A stretch of DNA of 64,000 nt from Lujinxingia vulgaris. Its GTDB lineage: Bacteria; Myxococcota_A; Bradymonadia; Bradymonadales; Bradymonadaceae. The notes beneath the pieces were generated by a model. The model was not told the origin of the DNA, made no database searches, and was given only the letters and a program-made list of their open reading frames with translations. Positions 1 through 8,931 of this stretch are shown piece by piece; position 1 is the first letter of the stretch, and the number at the start of each line of letters is the position of its first letter. The DNA is taken from positions 31,568-95,567 of the forward strand of contig NZ_VOSL01000147.1 of the NCBI RefSeq assembly GCF_007997005.1, given 5' to 3'. The translations under genes were made by a program, and so were the position numbers.

Positions 1-290
1 CGCACTGGCGCCGGCACAAACTCGTGGCGCGGCACCTCGCGCATCGCCTCGACCACCGTGCGATCCTTCACTCCTCGCGCCACCACCTGCGACTGCACCA
101 TCCGGTCCCGCTCCCCCGCGCGCGCCGCCGCCTCCGGGTCCGCTTCCGGCTCAATGGTCCCCATCGTCACATCCGCCTGTTCCTGCCCACCCTCAAGCGA
201 CGGGGCAGGGGAGCGCTCACACCCCATCAACCCCACCCCCGCAAGCAGACTCAGGCCCACCACCCGGCACACCTCTGGCCAGCCTCTCAT
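1..290 (-). CDS. Exported protein-L-isoaspartate O-methyltransferase, 3' part missing
   Basis: Reading leftward from an ATG at 290, the frame stays open to the window edge, giving about 96 residues. It begins with a lipoprotein signal peptide (VGLMGC, lipid Cys about residue 21), a Glu/Gly/Ala-rich linker, then the segment RDRMVQSQVVARGVKDRTV followed by EAMREVPRHEFVP. That segment matches the conserved N-terminus of the PIMT/Pcm family, which uses S-adenosylmethionine to methylate and repair damaged isoaspartyl residues. An AGGAG-like ribosome site precedes the ATG. The SAM-binding domain lies outside the window. A lipidated form is unusual because most Pcm enzymes are cytosolic. The gene is 17 bp downstream of the tyrosine phosphatase gene and probably co-transcribed with it. 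Confidence 0.72.
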   Translation of the reverse strand, partial: MRGWPEVCRVVGLSLLAGVGLMGCERSPAPSLEGGQEQADVTMGTIEPEADPEAAARAGERDRMVQSQVVARGVKDRTVVEAMREVPRHEFVPAPV

Positions 291-307
291 AGCCTCTCCT
301 CGCTCTC

Positions 308-790
308 TCAGGTTCTGTCGGCCATCAACGCATCGAGCAGCCCGGCGGTGCACCGCTCCACCATCTCGAAGACCTGCTCAAAATGCTCCGGGCCTCCGCC
401 CCACGGGTCGGGAACATCCCCTCCGCGTTGTGCCTCGCTCGGCTCGTAATCCCGCAGCAGCACCAGCTTCTGGCGCTCCCCACCCTCCAGTCGCCTGGCG
501 TCTCGCAGGTTGGCGCCATCCATCGCCACCAGCCAGTCGTACGCTTGAACATGGGCACCGACCAGCCTCTGGGCCCGTTGCCCCGAGATATCCAGCCCCA
601 GCCGCTCTTTCGCCACCTTCACACTCCCCGGATCGGGCGGCTCCCCCACGTGATAGCCACTCGTCCCCGAGGACGCGATCTCAAAGCGATCCCCCAACCC
701 CCGCGCCTCCACATGGTACCGAAACAACGCCTCAGCCAGCGGCGAACGACAGATATTACCCAGACAAAAGAACATCACACGGGTCGTCAT
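308..790 (-). CDS. Low-molecular-weight protein-tyrosine phosphatase
   Basis: The 160-residue product has the whole LMW-PTP signature. The P-loop CLGNICRS (nucleophile Cys9, Arg15) lies at the extreme N-terminus, and the general-acid loop VPDPW (Asp128) sits near the C-terminus. The length equals the usual family size. These cytosolic enzymes hydrolyse phosphotyrosine. In bacteria they often partner a tyrosine kinase controlling polysaccharide export, but no such kinase or capsule gene is visible here, so the substrate is unknown. The related arsenate-reductase fold is less likely because the PTP general-acid motif is intact. It is followed after 17 bp by the exported isoaspartyl methyltransferase gene on the same strand. 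Confidence 0.9.
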   Translation of the reverse strand: MTTRVMFFCLGNICRSPLAEALFRYHVEARGLGDRFEIASSGTSGYHVGEPPDPGSVKVAKERLGLDISGQRAQRLVGAHVQAYDWLVAMDGANLRDARRLEGGERQKLVLLRDYEPSEAQRGGDVPDPWGGGPEHFEQVFEMVERCTAGLLDALMADRT

Positions 791-831
791 CGTTCGCTCT
801 CCTTACGCCTGGCGCCGCATCGAGCAGCCAC

Positions 832-1140
832 TCAGAAGTTGATCCGTCGGCACGCACCGTTGGGCTGCACCGCGACCTGCGACCGATCCTGTCGCCACAA
901 AAACGCAAACTGGTTCAACATAAACCCTACGCCTTCGGCCGGGTCCGGCGCTGTCGAAAGATCCAGCAGCACCTCCATCGCATACGTCGCACCCTCAACG
1001 TTGACCTGGTAGCGGTACAACGCCTTCTTCCCCTCCAACTCCTTCGAATAGATATTCGACTCCCCCGGTGTCGGCAGATCCTCCGGCCAGTTCTCCGTCG
1101 GAAACCCCGCATCTTCCAGCGCTTGCAGTGTCAAACTCAT
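832..1140 (-). CDS. Hypothetical protein, 102 aa
   Basis: I do not recognise this family. The start at 1140 is chosen because GGAG lies 7 nt upstream; an in-frame upstream start at 1179 would only add an Arg-rich stretch. The product is soluble, acidic, without signal peptide or membrane segment. It has a compact mixed composition (MSLTLQALEDAGFP at the N-terminus, FMLNQFAFLWRQD near the C-terminus) that looks like a small single-domain protein. It is in the same orientation as the phosphatase gene 41 bp downstream and may head that short operon. Confidence 0.6.
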   Translation of the reverse strand: MSLTLQALEDAGFPTENWPEDLPTPGESNIYSKELEGKKALYRYQVNVEGATYAMEVLLDLSTAPDPAEGVGFMLNQFAFLWRQDRSQVAVQPNGACRRINF

Positions 1141-1342
1141 CTCATATCTCCAGCTTCGACGAGACCTCCGGTCTCGCATCGCCTATCCAATCAGGGGAAT
1201 GATCCTTACGCATGTTTTTCGCCCGTAGTTTGCGCCATCCCCCGCCTCCTTTCAAGGCCCCAACCGCCCCCCCGATCGACCATCTCTCCCGCGATCCTAC
1301 ATTTATCCCACGAGCATTCGACAATCAGGGGGGGGAAACGCC

Positions 1343-2563
1343 ATGCACACCATCCCGGGGGACCGACGCCCGGCGCCTCGCGCCATCGCCATCATCGCAC
1401 TGACAATCGCCATCGTCGCCGCAACGGGCTGCGCCAGTCGTACCGACTGGCGCCCCCCGCAACGCCCCCTGATGCCTCTGGTCGAAGAGCTTCGCCCCCC
1501 CTCCACCGACATGCGCTTCGTTCAGCGCTGCCCGACCACAGACTTTCAACCTGCGCGCACCGGACCCTGGATCAGCGCCGCCTCCGAACGCCTCGCCACC
1601 ACCCAACCGCCCACCCACCAGGCTCCCGACCAGATCATCACCACCGGGCAACCCATCACGTTACACGCCCGCCTGACCTACGGTGAGGCGCCACTCCGCG
1701 GCGAGTGGGCACGCATCTTCTGGGGCGGCTGTGAACGTGGCTGGGAGCAGATCGGACATGTGCGCACGGACGAAGACGGCCGCCTCGCCTGGCCCCTCGC
1801 CACGCGACCCACCCGCGGCCGCTACGCCTACGCCGTTCAGGTCGCCGGCGATCGCACCTTCGCCACAGGGCACATCTGGGTGGTCGCCCCCGAGGTTCGC
1901 GCGGTCGCCATCGCCGCCTCCGCGATCCTTCAAACGTCTCCCCCGGCGCCCGACGCCCCCAACCTCCCAACCTCAAGCCCCGACGCAGCTCCACCCTCGC
2001 CGCAAACCTCACCCGAGGACGTCCCATCCGCCGAAGAGGCTCCGGCGACCACCACCGCCGACGCCTCCGCACCTCCCGGGGCGACCTCGCAGCCCGCACC
2101 CTCGCTCACCCCGGGCGCCCGGGAGCTCGCCGCCTACTACGCCCGCCGCGGCTACCTCGTCATCTACCTCGTCGATGATCAACAGAGCACACCTCTGACC
2201 GCCCGCACCCTCGCCGAGCTCGGCCTGCCGGCTGGCCCCGTGCTCACGACCGCAGGGCAGGGCGACGCACCCGCCGAAGTCGTTACCCCCGGCAACCCCT
2301 GGGACGACGCCGCCTCCCGCGCCACCGGCGGCGGCCCGCCGCTTCCCATCATCCTCACCCACCACTACGTGCTCAATGACGCCGCCGCCCGCCTTCCACC
2401 CTCGCTTCCCCTCACCCCGCTGGAGGTCATTGCCCGCAACGACGCTCAGAGTTGGGATGCACATCTCCAGACCCTCCAGGCCGACGAAAAGTCAGGCTCG
2501 CAACCTTCCCATCAGATCATCCGCCCGGCCCACGCCGTCCCCAACCATCCCCCCTCTCGCTGA
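1343..2563 (+). CDS. Hypothetical lipoprotein with Pro/Ala-rich linker
   Basis: The 406-residue product starts with a hydrophobic signal and a lipobox (AATGC, Cys about residue 31), so it should be a membrane-anchored exported lipoprotein. A G-rich ribosome site (GGGGGGGAAA) lies just upstream of the ATG. Residues about 95-190 look like a folded beta-rich domain with Gly/Trp-containing strands (FWGGCERGWEQIGHV). They are followed by a roughly 70-residue Pro/Ala/Ser-rich low-complexity linker and a second folded segment. No known domain was recognised. Long antisense and alternative-frame ORFs here are GC-content shadows. It stands alone between the phosphatase group and ttcA. Confidence 0.7.
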   Translation: MHTIPGDRRPAPRAIAIIALTIAIVAATGCASRTDWRPPQRPLMPLVEELRPPSTDMRFVQRCPTTDFQPARTGPWISAASERLATTQPPTHQAPDQIITTGQPITLHARLTYGEAPLRGEWARIFWGGCERGWEQIGHVRTDEDGRLAWPLATRPTRGRYAYAVQVAGDRTFATGHIWVVAPEVRAVAIAASAILQTSPPAPDAPNLPTSSPDAAPPSPQTSPEDVPSAEEAPATTTADASAPPGATSQPAPSLTPGARELAAYYARRGYLVIYLVDDQQSTPLTARTLAELGLPAGPVLTTAGQGDAPAEVVTPGNPWDDAASRATGGGPPLPIILTHHYVLNDAAARLPPSLPLTPLEVIARNDAQSWDAHLQTLQADEKSGSQPSHQIIRPAHAVPNHPPSR

Positions 2564-2654
2564 CCCTGCGCGCCTGAGACAATGCGGGTTGAGCCTAGCC
2601 GCCGCAACGAGTATAGACGGCGGCGGTAGTATTTCCGGGCTCCCTGAGGTGAGT

Positions 2655-3467
2655 ATGGCCGAGCTTGATCGACGTCGTCAGCGTCTTCTCGCAAAGGTGA
2701 AGACCGCGGCAAAGAACTTTGGCATCTTCGAAGACGGCGACCACATCCTGGTCTGCCTCTCCGGAGGCAAAGACTCGTATACCCTCCTCGACATGCTCCT
2801 GGAGCTGCAACGGGTGAGCCCCTTCGAGCTCAAACTCACCGCCTTTCACCTCGACCAGAAGCAGCCCGGCTACCCCGAAGGCGTGCTCCGCGCCTACCTG
2901 GAAGAGCAACCCATCCCCTTTGAGATCTGCGAGGAAGACACCTACGCCGTCGTCCAGGAGAAGCTCGCCCCCGACGCCACCCCTTGCTCGCTGTGCAGCC
3001 GCATGCGTCGCGGCATCATCTACCGTCGCGCCGAAGCGCTGGGCTGCAACAAGATCGCTCTGGGGCACCATCGTGACGACAGCATCGAGACCCTCCTCCT
3101 CAACCTCTTTTACTCCGGCCGCACCCAGGGCATGCCCGCCCAATTCACCACCGACGATGGCCGCTTCCAGGTCATCCGTCCCCTGATCCTCGCCGCCGAA
3201 GACGAGATCGCCACCTACGCCGCGATGCGTGGTTTCCCCATCATCCCCTGCAACCTCTGCGGCTCCATCGAGGGCAAGCGCAAGTTTGTCAAACGTCTCC
3301 TCGACGACCTGGAGACGACCATCCCCCATGTCCGCCACAGCATCCTGGCCGCCATGGGCAACGTCAAACCCAGCCACCTCCTCGACAACGACCTCCGCGC
3401 CCTGGCCGAACACGCCGCCGCGCCCCTTCCGACCGGAAGCTGCGTCACCGAGCCGGCGCTCTTCTAA
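2655..3467 (+). CDS. ttcA: tRNA 2-thiocytidine(32) synthetase TtcA
   Basis: The 270-residue protein has the PP-loop ATP pyrophosphatase motif SGGKDS (residues 36-41) and the CxxC pair at Cys111/Cys114 (CSLC) that with a later CNLC motif defines the TtcA/TtuA class binding a [4Fe-4S] cluster. TtcA adenylates C32 of certain tRNAs and thiolates it in the cytosol. The start at 2655 is set by a GAGGTGAG ribosome site immediately upstream and by the N-terminus (AELDRRRQRLLAKV) matching the family. A longer in-frame ORF overlaps the preceding gene and is not needed. A fold relative such as TilS is excluded by the cysteine pattern. Confidence 0.92.
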   Translation: MAELDRRRQRLLAKVKTAAKNFGIFEDGDHILVCLSGGKDSYTLLDMLLELQRVSPFELKLTAFHLDQKQPGYPEGVLRAYLEEQPIPFEICEEDTYAVVQEKLAPDATPCSLCSRMRRGIIYRRAEALGCNKIALGHHRDDSIETLLLNLFYSGRTQGMPAQFTTDDGRFQVIRPLILAAEDEIATYAAMRGFPIIPCNLCGSIEGKRKFVKRLLDDLETTIPHVRHSILAAMGNVKPSHLLDNDLRALAEHAAAPLPTGSCVTEPALF

Positions 3468-3669
3468 CGCTCCCTCATACCCCTCCGGTAACGGGCTCGT
3501 CTGCGCCCGATCCGTGCTCACCTTCGCGTCGCTGCACCCGCTCCACGCAGCTACCGACCCAACCCCCTCCCTCGCGCGCTCCTGTGCGCCTCCCCCTTTG
3601 TAACGGGCGTCGACGGCCCACATCACCGTCGACGTTCGCCGAGCCCGCAACGGGCTTTGAGGTACCCCG

Positions 3670-5145
3670 ATGGCACGCGCCTCCACCGTCGACACCACCG
3701 AGGGAAGCCTCGTTGGCCGCTCCGCCCAGCTGGCCTGGCCGGCCGTCCTGCAGGCCATCCTCGCCAACTTCTACGCCTTCAACGATTTTGTCTTTGTAGG
3801 CATGTTGGGCGATGCTGCGGCCACCGCCGCGCTCTCCGCCTGCTTCGCGCTGCTCATCCTCCACTTCACCTTCATCAAGGTCTTCCCGGTCGGGGCCACC
3901 GCGCTCATCGCCCAGGCCTTCGGCGCGCGCAAGCCCGAGCGCATCGGGCAGCTCTTTCGCAGCGCCGTCACCACCACGATGGGCCTCTCGCTGATCATCG
4001 CAGTGGCGGGCGTCCTGGTGATGCCCTGGTTTGTGAGCCTGGCCAACGTCACCCCCGAGGTCGGCCTGCACGTCGCCGACTACCTCCGCATCATCTACTG
4101 GGCCACACCCACCTTCGCCTTGATGCTCGTCGTCGTCGGGGTCTTCCGCGCCTGCGGCGACACCCGCACCCCGCTGGTCCTGGAGATCGGAAGCCTCCTG
4201 GTCAACATCGTCCTCAACTTCATCCTCGTACTCGGCTGGGGCCCCATTCCTGCCATGGGCATCGAAGGCGCTGCGCTCGCCACCGCGTTAAGCCGCGGTC
4301 TCCCCGGCGTCGTGGGCCTCTGGATGATCCTGCGCGGTGACCTTGACTTCGACCCGATGGCCGGCGTCCGCGGCCTCATCGCCTGGCGCCCCGACCTCGA
4401 CCTCTCCCGCCAGATGGCCGCCATCGGCATCTTCGAGGCCCTCTCCGGCCTGATCTACGGCGGCGTCTACCTGATGCTTAACCGTATGGCCGGCGAACTC
4501 GGATCGGCTGCCCAGGGCGGCCTGGGCGCAGGCTTGCGCGGCATCGAGTGGATCGGCTTTGCCTTTGGCAGCGGCTTCCTCACCGCCAGCATCTCCATCG
4601 TCGGTCAGAACGTCGGTGCCGGCAAAATGGACCGCGCCTGGGGAGGCGCCTGGATCAGCGCTGGGCTCAGCGCCCTCTGCTGCCAGCTCGTGGGCCTGAT
4701 CTTCATCCTCTTCCCCGAACCCCTCTCGCGCATGGTCACCGACGACCTCGACACCCTGCGCTACGCCATGATCTACGTCTATTACATCGGCTGGGTGATG
4801 TGGGCGGTGGGCTTCGAGATGTCGATGTTCGGCGCCATGGTCGGGGCAGGGCAGTCCCGCACGGCCCTGGCCGTCTCCGGTGGCTACAACCTCCTGCGCA
4901 TCCCCCTGGCCGCGGGCCTGCTCTTTGGCCTCGACAACCTCATCGACGGCGTGCGCTGGGTCACCCTCGGCGCCGCCGACGCCCCCGAGGTCATCGGCCC
5001 CTTTGCCGCCCTGGTCTGGACCATCGGCCTGACCTCGGTCCTCAAAGCTGTTACCTACGCCATCATCCTCAGCGCGCGTTGGCGCGCGCTCAAACGCTCC
5101 CAGGCCACCACCCGCGTCCGTGGTGCGCGCAGCGTGCGAATGTGA
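3670..5145 (+). CDS. MATE-family multidrug/cation antiporter
   Basis: The 491-residue protein has about twelve hydrophobic helices arranged as two repeated bundles. It carries MATE-like sequence at the N-terminus (AWPAVLQAILANFYAFNDFVFVG) and a second-half counterpart around residues 255-300 (LNRMAGELGSAAQGGLGAG). MATE proteins export cationic compounds using a proton or sodium gradient across the inner membrane. The substrate cannot be read from sequence. The ATG follows a GAGGT ribosome site by 6 nt. The C-terminus is a short basic tail. It is monocistronic, preceded by 202 bp without recognisable features and followed 62 bp later by the pentein gene. Confidence 0.88.
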   Translation: MARASTVDTTEGSLVGRSAQLAWPAVLQAILANFYAFNDFVFVGMLGDAAATAALSACFALLILHFTFIKVFPVGATALIAQAFGARKPERIGQLFRSAVTTTMGLSLIIAVAGVLVMPWFVSLANVTPEVGLHVADYLRIIYWATPTFALMLVVVGVFRACGDTRTPLVLEIGSLLVNIVLNFILVLGWGPIPAMGIEGAALATALSRGLPGVVGLWMILRGDLDFDPMAGVRGLIAWRPDLDLSRQMAAIGIFEALSGLIYGGVYLMLNRMAGELGSAAQGGLGAGLRGIEWIGFAFGSGFLTASISIVGQNVGAGKMDRAWGGAWISAGLSALCCQLVGLIFILFPEPLSRMVTDDLDTLRYAMIYVYYIGWVMWAVGFEMSMFGAMVGAGQSRTALAVSGGYNLLRIPLAAGLLFGLDNLIDGVRWVTLGAADAPEVIGPFAALVWTIGLTSVLKAVTYAIILSARWRALKRSQATTRVRGARSVRM

Positions 5146-5207
5146 TAGAAGGGCGCGCATTGTTTGAACATCACTGACCACCACACAGCACCGGGCAGAG
5201 GTAGTTG

Positions 5208-6173
5208 ATGAAACCAGCGGTATTGATGGCGCACCCACGCCATTTTGCGATCAAAGGCGGCGCGAACCCCCACACGCGCAACAAGGACAAATCCCTCAAA
5301 GAGGTCGATCCCACCCTGGCCCTTGAGCAGTGGAACACCTACGTCGACCAGCTCCTCGAATGCGGCCTCGACGTCTACGTCATCGACGCCACCCCCGAGC
5401 TCACCGGCATGGTCTTCACCGCCAACGCCGGCTTCATCTACGGGCTGCGCGACACGAAGCCCTCCCCCCAGAAGACCTTCTTCCCCTCCCACTTCATGGT
5501 GGAGCACCGCATGGGGGAGACCGAGCGCTTCGCCGACTTCTTCACCAACTTCGGCCTGCAGGTCAGCGACATCCCCGAGCAGTGGCGCTGGGAAGGGGAG
5601 GCCGACGCCTTCCCCGTCCTCAAGGGCGATGAGCAGACCTGGATCTTCACCCACGGCTTCCGCTCCGACTCCGAGGTCGGCGACTGGCTGGAGAGCGGCC
5701 TGCTCAACGAAGACGTCGTCTCCCTCACCCTCTCCGACGAGCGCTACTACCACGGCGACACCGCCATCTGTGACCTGGGCGACCACGTCCTCGTCTACCT
5801 CGACGCCCTCGAGCCCGTCTCCCGCGAGCGCATCAAAGAGGCTCTGGGCGATCGCCTCGTCGAGATCGAAGAGAAGGACGCAAAAGCCTTCCTCGGAAAC
5901 TCCTTCTACGTCGAAGTTGAAGACCGACGTCTGCTCTTTGTCCCGGCCGGCGTCCGTAAAAAGACCCAGAAGGCCATCGAGAAGCTCGGCGTTGAAGTCA
6001 TCGAGATCGACGTCTCGGAGTTCTTCGGCAAGGGCGGCGGCGGGCCCAAATGCATGGTCTTCAACCTCGGCGTCTGCGATCCGGCCGAAGCCGGCCTCAC
6101 CGAGGAGCAGAGCGCCTTCCGCCACGCGCGCCACATCAACAGCCTGCGCCGTCGCCGCGGCCGCATCCGCTGA
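5208..6173 (+). CDS. Pentein-fold amidinohydrolase/amidinotransferase (DDAH-like)
   Basis: The 321-residue protein belongs to the guanidino-group-modifying superfamily (arginine deiminase, DDAH, amidinotransferases). Recognisable blocks are VFTANAGF near residue 70, GEADAF near 128, the His-containing YYHGDTAICDL near 184, and the C-terminal GGGPKCMVFNLG carrying the expected nucleophilic Cys. These enzymes attack the guanidinium carbon of arginine derivatives through a covalent thiouronium intermediate. The exact substrate (dimethylarginine, arginine, or another guanidine) is not determined by these motifs. The ATG at 5208 is preferred to the TTG three bases upstream; AGAGG lies about 10 nt before it. 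It runs convergently into the VOC gene with a 9-bp gap. Confidence 0.8.
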   Translation: MKPAVLMAHPRHFAIKGGANPHTRNKDKSLKEVDPTLALEQWNTYVDQLLECGLDVYVIDATPELTGMVFTANAGFIYGLRDTKPSPQKTFFPSHFMVEHRMGETERFADFFTNFGLQVSDIPEQWRWEGEADAFPVLKGDEQTWIFTHGFRSDSEVGDWLESGLLNEDVVSLTLSDERYYHGDTAICDLGDHVLVYLDALEPVSRERIKEALGDRLVEIEEKDAKAFLGNSFYVEVEDRRLLFVPAGVRKKTQKAIEKLGVEVIEIDVSEFFGKGGGGPKCMVFNLGVCDPAEAGLTEEQSAFRHARHINSLRRRRGRIR

Positions 6174-6182
6174 ACCGTCCCA

Positions 6183-6569
6183 TCAACCCCCGGGGGCAGG
6201 GTGGGGGTAATGGCTCACCGCGACCCGGTTCCCCTCCGGGTCGCGGGCATAGAGCGTGTACGCGCTCTCGTCTTCAACCTGACACCCCATTGCCTCCAGA
6301 CGCCCGCGCATCAAGGCTCGCTCCTCCGCCGCGATCGCGAACGCCAGCAAAAAGGGACCGGCCCCCACACCCTCCACCCGCGCCCGCTCCTCGCGCGTGT
6401 GTTCCACCATCAGCACGCCCGGGTTCAACTCCAGCCAGACCGAGCGCAGCGCCCCATCCGCATAATGATGGCGCGTCAGCTCCCTCAGCCCGAAGGCCCC
6501 GGCATAGAACCGCGCCACCTCCTCAACCTCACGGGCCCCCAGGGCGATATGATGCATTCCGTGGCTCAT
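6183..6569 (-). CDS. VOC/glyoxalase-family protein
   Basis: The 128-residue product is a single vicinal-oxygen-chelate domain. It opens with MHHIALGAREVEEVARFYAGAFGL, which includes the first potential metal ligand (His6/His7), and ends with the typical last strand DPEGNRVAVSHY. VOC proteins are small metal-dependent lyases, dioxygenases or resistance proteins, and the sequence does not fix the reaction. The start at 6569 is favoured by CAGGAGAAGAG directly upstream. A much longer same-frame ORF runs into the divergent gene and is not believed. The 151-bp gap to the plus-strand lipoprotein gene must hold both divergent promoters. Confidence 0.82.
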   Translation of the reverse strand: MSHGMHHIALGAREVEEVARFYAGAFGLRELTRHHYADGALRSVWLELNPGVLMVEHTREERARVEGVGAGPFLLAFAIAAEERALMRGRLEAMGCQVEDESAYTLYARDPEGNRVAVSHYPHPAPGG

Positions 6570-6720
6570 CTCTTCTCCTGAACAATGGTCAGACGGAGCC
6601 TCGCATAGCCGGGCGACCACCGGAAGAATTTCGAGCTTTTGACGCCCTGTGGTACATCGGGTGGTGACGTAGCGCGGCGACTCCATCGCCCGCATCAGCG
6701 ATGATGACGGTGAGCAAGTA

Positions 6721-8931
6721 ATGATCAAGGTGCACCTTTTCCGAAAGTCGACCCGAGGCCTGACTCTGGCGCTGAGCGTGCTTCTCCTCAGCGCGCCACT
6801 CGGCTGCAAGACCACCCGCAGCAGCACGACCCTGGAGCAGGAGCCGCCCATCGTGGCGAAGTCTCCCGAGGTGCAGGCGGAGTTCGACGACGCCGTCGCC
6901 CTCCTCAACGCCGGCGACTACGACCAGGCCGCCGAGCGACTTCGCCTCTTGCAGGCCGAAAACGCCGACGATCGCATCGCCCAGATGGCCGAACTCTACA
7001 TCGCCCGCGCCCTCATCGGAGACATCGACGCGCGCTTCAAAGCGATGGAAGAGGGCCAGTGGCAGCAGCTCGCTCCCGAGGTCGAACGTCTCCTCGCACC
7101 TCTGGCCTCCTCCGCCACAGTGGATGAGCGCGTACGCTTCGGCGCGGCCGCCTACCTGGCATTGAGCCAGGCCCTCAACGCCCAGCCGGCGCAGGTCGCC
7201 GAGACCTTACGCGCCTACCCGGGCCCCTCCATGAGCCCGGCCATCCTCGAAAAAGACCGCCCCTGGGTCTGGCCCCTGATCGCCGAGGGGCTCCAGCAGG
7301 CCCAGCGCCCCGCCGATGCGATCGAGGCCTGGGCGCGCACCTTTGAGGCCCTCAAGCCTCAACCCCGGGCTGATGCTCCCCTGGAGGCTGCGGACACCTC
7401 CTCCGACGCCGAAGCCGGCACCGACGAACCCTCCCTCGACGACGCCGGCGCCGCCCAGATTCAGACCTACGCCGGCGCTGATGAAGACGTGGCCTTCGGC
7501 GACGGCCAATCGCTCCTCCCCGCTCAGGTCATGGCCGTCTCCCGTGCCTTTGACGCCGCCGACACCTTGAATGATCGCCAGGCCGCCGAGCTCCTCAACG
7601 CCGAGCGCCCCTTCGTTCGTGCCCTGGCCACCTGGGCCTACGTCCGCCGCGAAGCCCGTCAGGGCATCGATGAGCGCGAGCAGGAAGCCCTCCTGGAGAT
7701 CTTCAACGAGAACGCCCCGTACTTCCTGGAGATGGGGGTCGCCAGTCGCGCCGCCGAGCTCTCCATGACCATCGCCTCCTTAAGCGAAGCGCGACGCCTG
7801 GTCGTCGGCGCGCTCCTTCCATTAAGCGGTCCCAACCGCGCGGTCGGCTACCGCGCCCTCTCGGGCATGCTCATCGCCCAGCAGTCCTTTCACGTCGCCG
7901 GTGAGCCCGCCGTCACACTCGTCATCGAAGACAGCGCCGCCGACCCCGCCGCCGCCCTCCAACGCCTGGTAGAGCAGGGCGCGCTCGCCATCGTCGGCCC
8001 CCTCGACGGCCGCATCGCCGCTGAACTTCGTCAACCTGCCGCCGACGCCGCCATCCCCATGATCGCGCTCGCCCCCGAAGCCATCGACGGCGCCGCTCAG
8101 GACCGCACCTCGTTGCTCTTTCGCAACTTCCTCAGCGCCACCTCCGAAGCCCGCGCCATGGCCACGCTCTCCTTTGAGCAGCTCCACGACCGCCGCGCCG
8201 CCGTCGTCTTCCCCGACATGGGCTACGGCCGCGTGATGGCCCAGGCCTTCGCGCAGGAGTTCCGCGCCCGCGGCGGTCAGATCGTCGCCGAGGTCGCCTA
8301 CGATCGCTCCAGCTCCAACTTCGTCGACACCGCAAAGGCCGTCGCCCGCGCCACCCCCGACGCCATCTTCATCCCGGACTCCGGAAGCAAGATCGCTCAG
8401 CTCAGCGCATTCATGGCCCAGGAGAACATCTGGGGCCACGCCCCCGACAAGCGCCCCTCACCCCGAGCCCAGCGCACCTACGTCCACTACCTGGGCACCA
8501 GCCTCTGGCAAGACCCCATCGTCACCCGTCAGGCCGCAAGCTACGTCGAAGGCGCGCTCATCCCGGCCTGGTACTCCCCGACCTTTGACGACGCCGACAC
8601 CCGCCAGTTCAGCGCCGGTTTTGAAGCCGTCTACGAGCGCGGCGCCGACTACTTTGAGGCCTTCGCCTACGACTCCGTCCAGCGCCTGCGCGAGCTGATG
8701 GTCGAGCGCGGCGTCGGTCGCTCCGAGACCCTCGCAAACTCCCTCCACGGCAACGAGTGGGCCGGCGGCGCCACCGGACGCTACCGCTTTGATGATCGCG
8801 GCGAGCCGGTGAGGGAGCTGCGTATGCTCCAGGTGGCGTCGGGGGAGTGGGCGGCCTATGAGCGCAGCATCATGACCCCCTTGCACCGTTCCACCGCCCC
8901 CGCTCCCGACGCCGACGGGAGCGCGCCGTGA
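6721..8931 (+). CDS. LpoA/LppC-like lipoprotein with type-I periplasmic-binding domain
   Basis: The 736-residue product is a predicted lipoprotein (signal LLLSAPLGC, Cys29). An N-terminal alpha-helical TPR-like region (about 45-340, interrupted by an acidic linker near 220-245) precedes a periplasmic-binding-protein type-I fold from about residue 360 (VVGALLPLSGPNRAVG, LAIVGPLDG, DAIFIPDSGSKIAQL). This architecture matches the LppC/LpoA family, whose Escherichia coli member activates penicillin-binding protein 1A. The alternative is a solute-binding receptor, but there are no transporter genes nearby. The stop overlaps the next start by 4 bp (GTGA), so the two are translationally coupled. Location just before the tol genes fits an envelope role. 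Confidence 0.75.
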   Translation: MIKVHLFRKSTRGLTLALSVLLLSAPLGCKTTRSSTTLEQEPPIVAKSPEVQAEFDDAVALLNAGDYDQAAERLRLLQAENADDRIAQMAELYIARALIGDIDARFKAMEEGQWQQLAPEVERLLAPLASSATVDERVRFGAAAYLALSQALNAQPAQVAETLRAYPGPSMSPAILEKDRPWVWPLIAEGLQQAQRPADAIEAWARTFEALKPQPRADAPLEAADTSSDAEAGTDEPSLDDAGAAQIQTYAGADEDVAFGDGQSLLPAQVMAVSRAFDAADTLNDRQAAELLNAERPFVRALATWAYVRREARQGIDEREQEALLEIFNENAPYFLEMGVASRAAELSMTIASLSEARRLVVGALLPLSGPNRAVGYRALSGMLIAQQSFHVAGEPAVTLVIEDSAADPAAALQRLVEQGALAIVGPLDGRIAAELRQPAADAAIPMIALAPEAIDGAAQDRTSLLFRNFLSATSEARAMATLSFEQLHDRRAAVVFPDMGYGRVMAQAFAQEFRARGGQIVAEVAYDRSSSNFVDTAKAVARATPDAIFIPDSGSKIAQLSAFMAQENIWGHAPDKRPSPRAQRTYVHYLGTSLWQDPIVTRQAASYVEGALIPAWYSPTFDDADTRQFSAGFEAVYERGADYFEAFAYDSVQRLRELMVERGVGRSETLANSLHGNEWAGGATGRYRFDDRGEPVRELRMLQVASGEWAAYERSIMTPLHRSTAPAPDADGSAP

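Noticed and set aside
58..1686. A 542-codon plus-strand ORF covering the left end
   Set aside because: It is antisense to the phosphatase and isoaspartyl methyltransferase genes, is very Pro/Arg/Ser-rich and has no ribosome site. It is a GC-content shadow.
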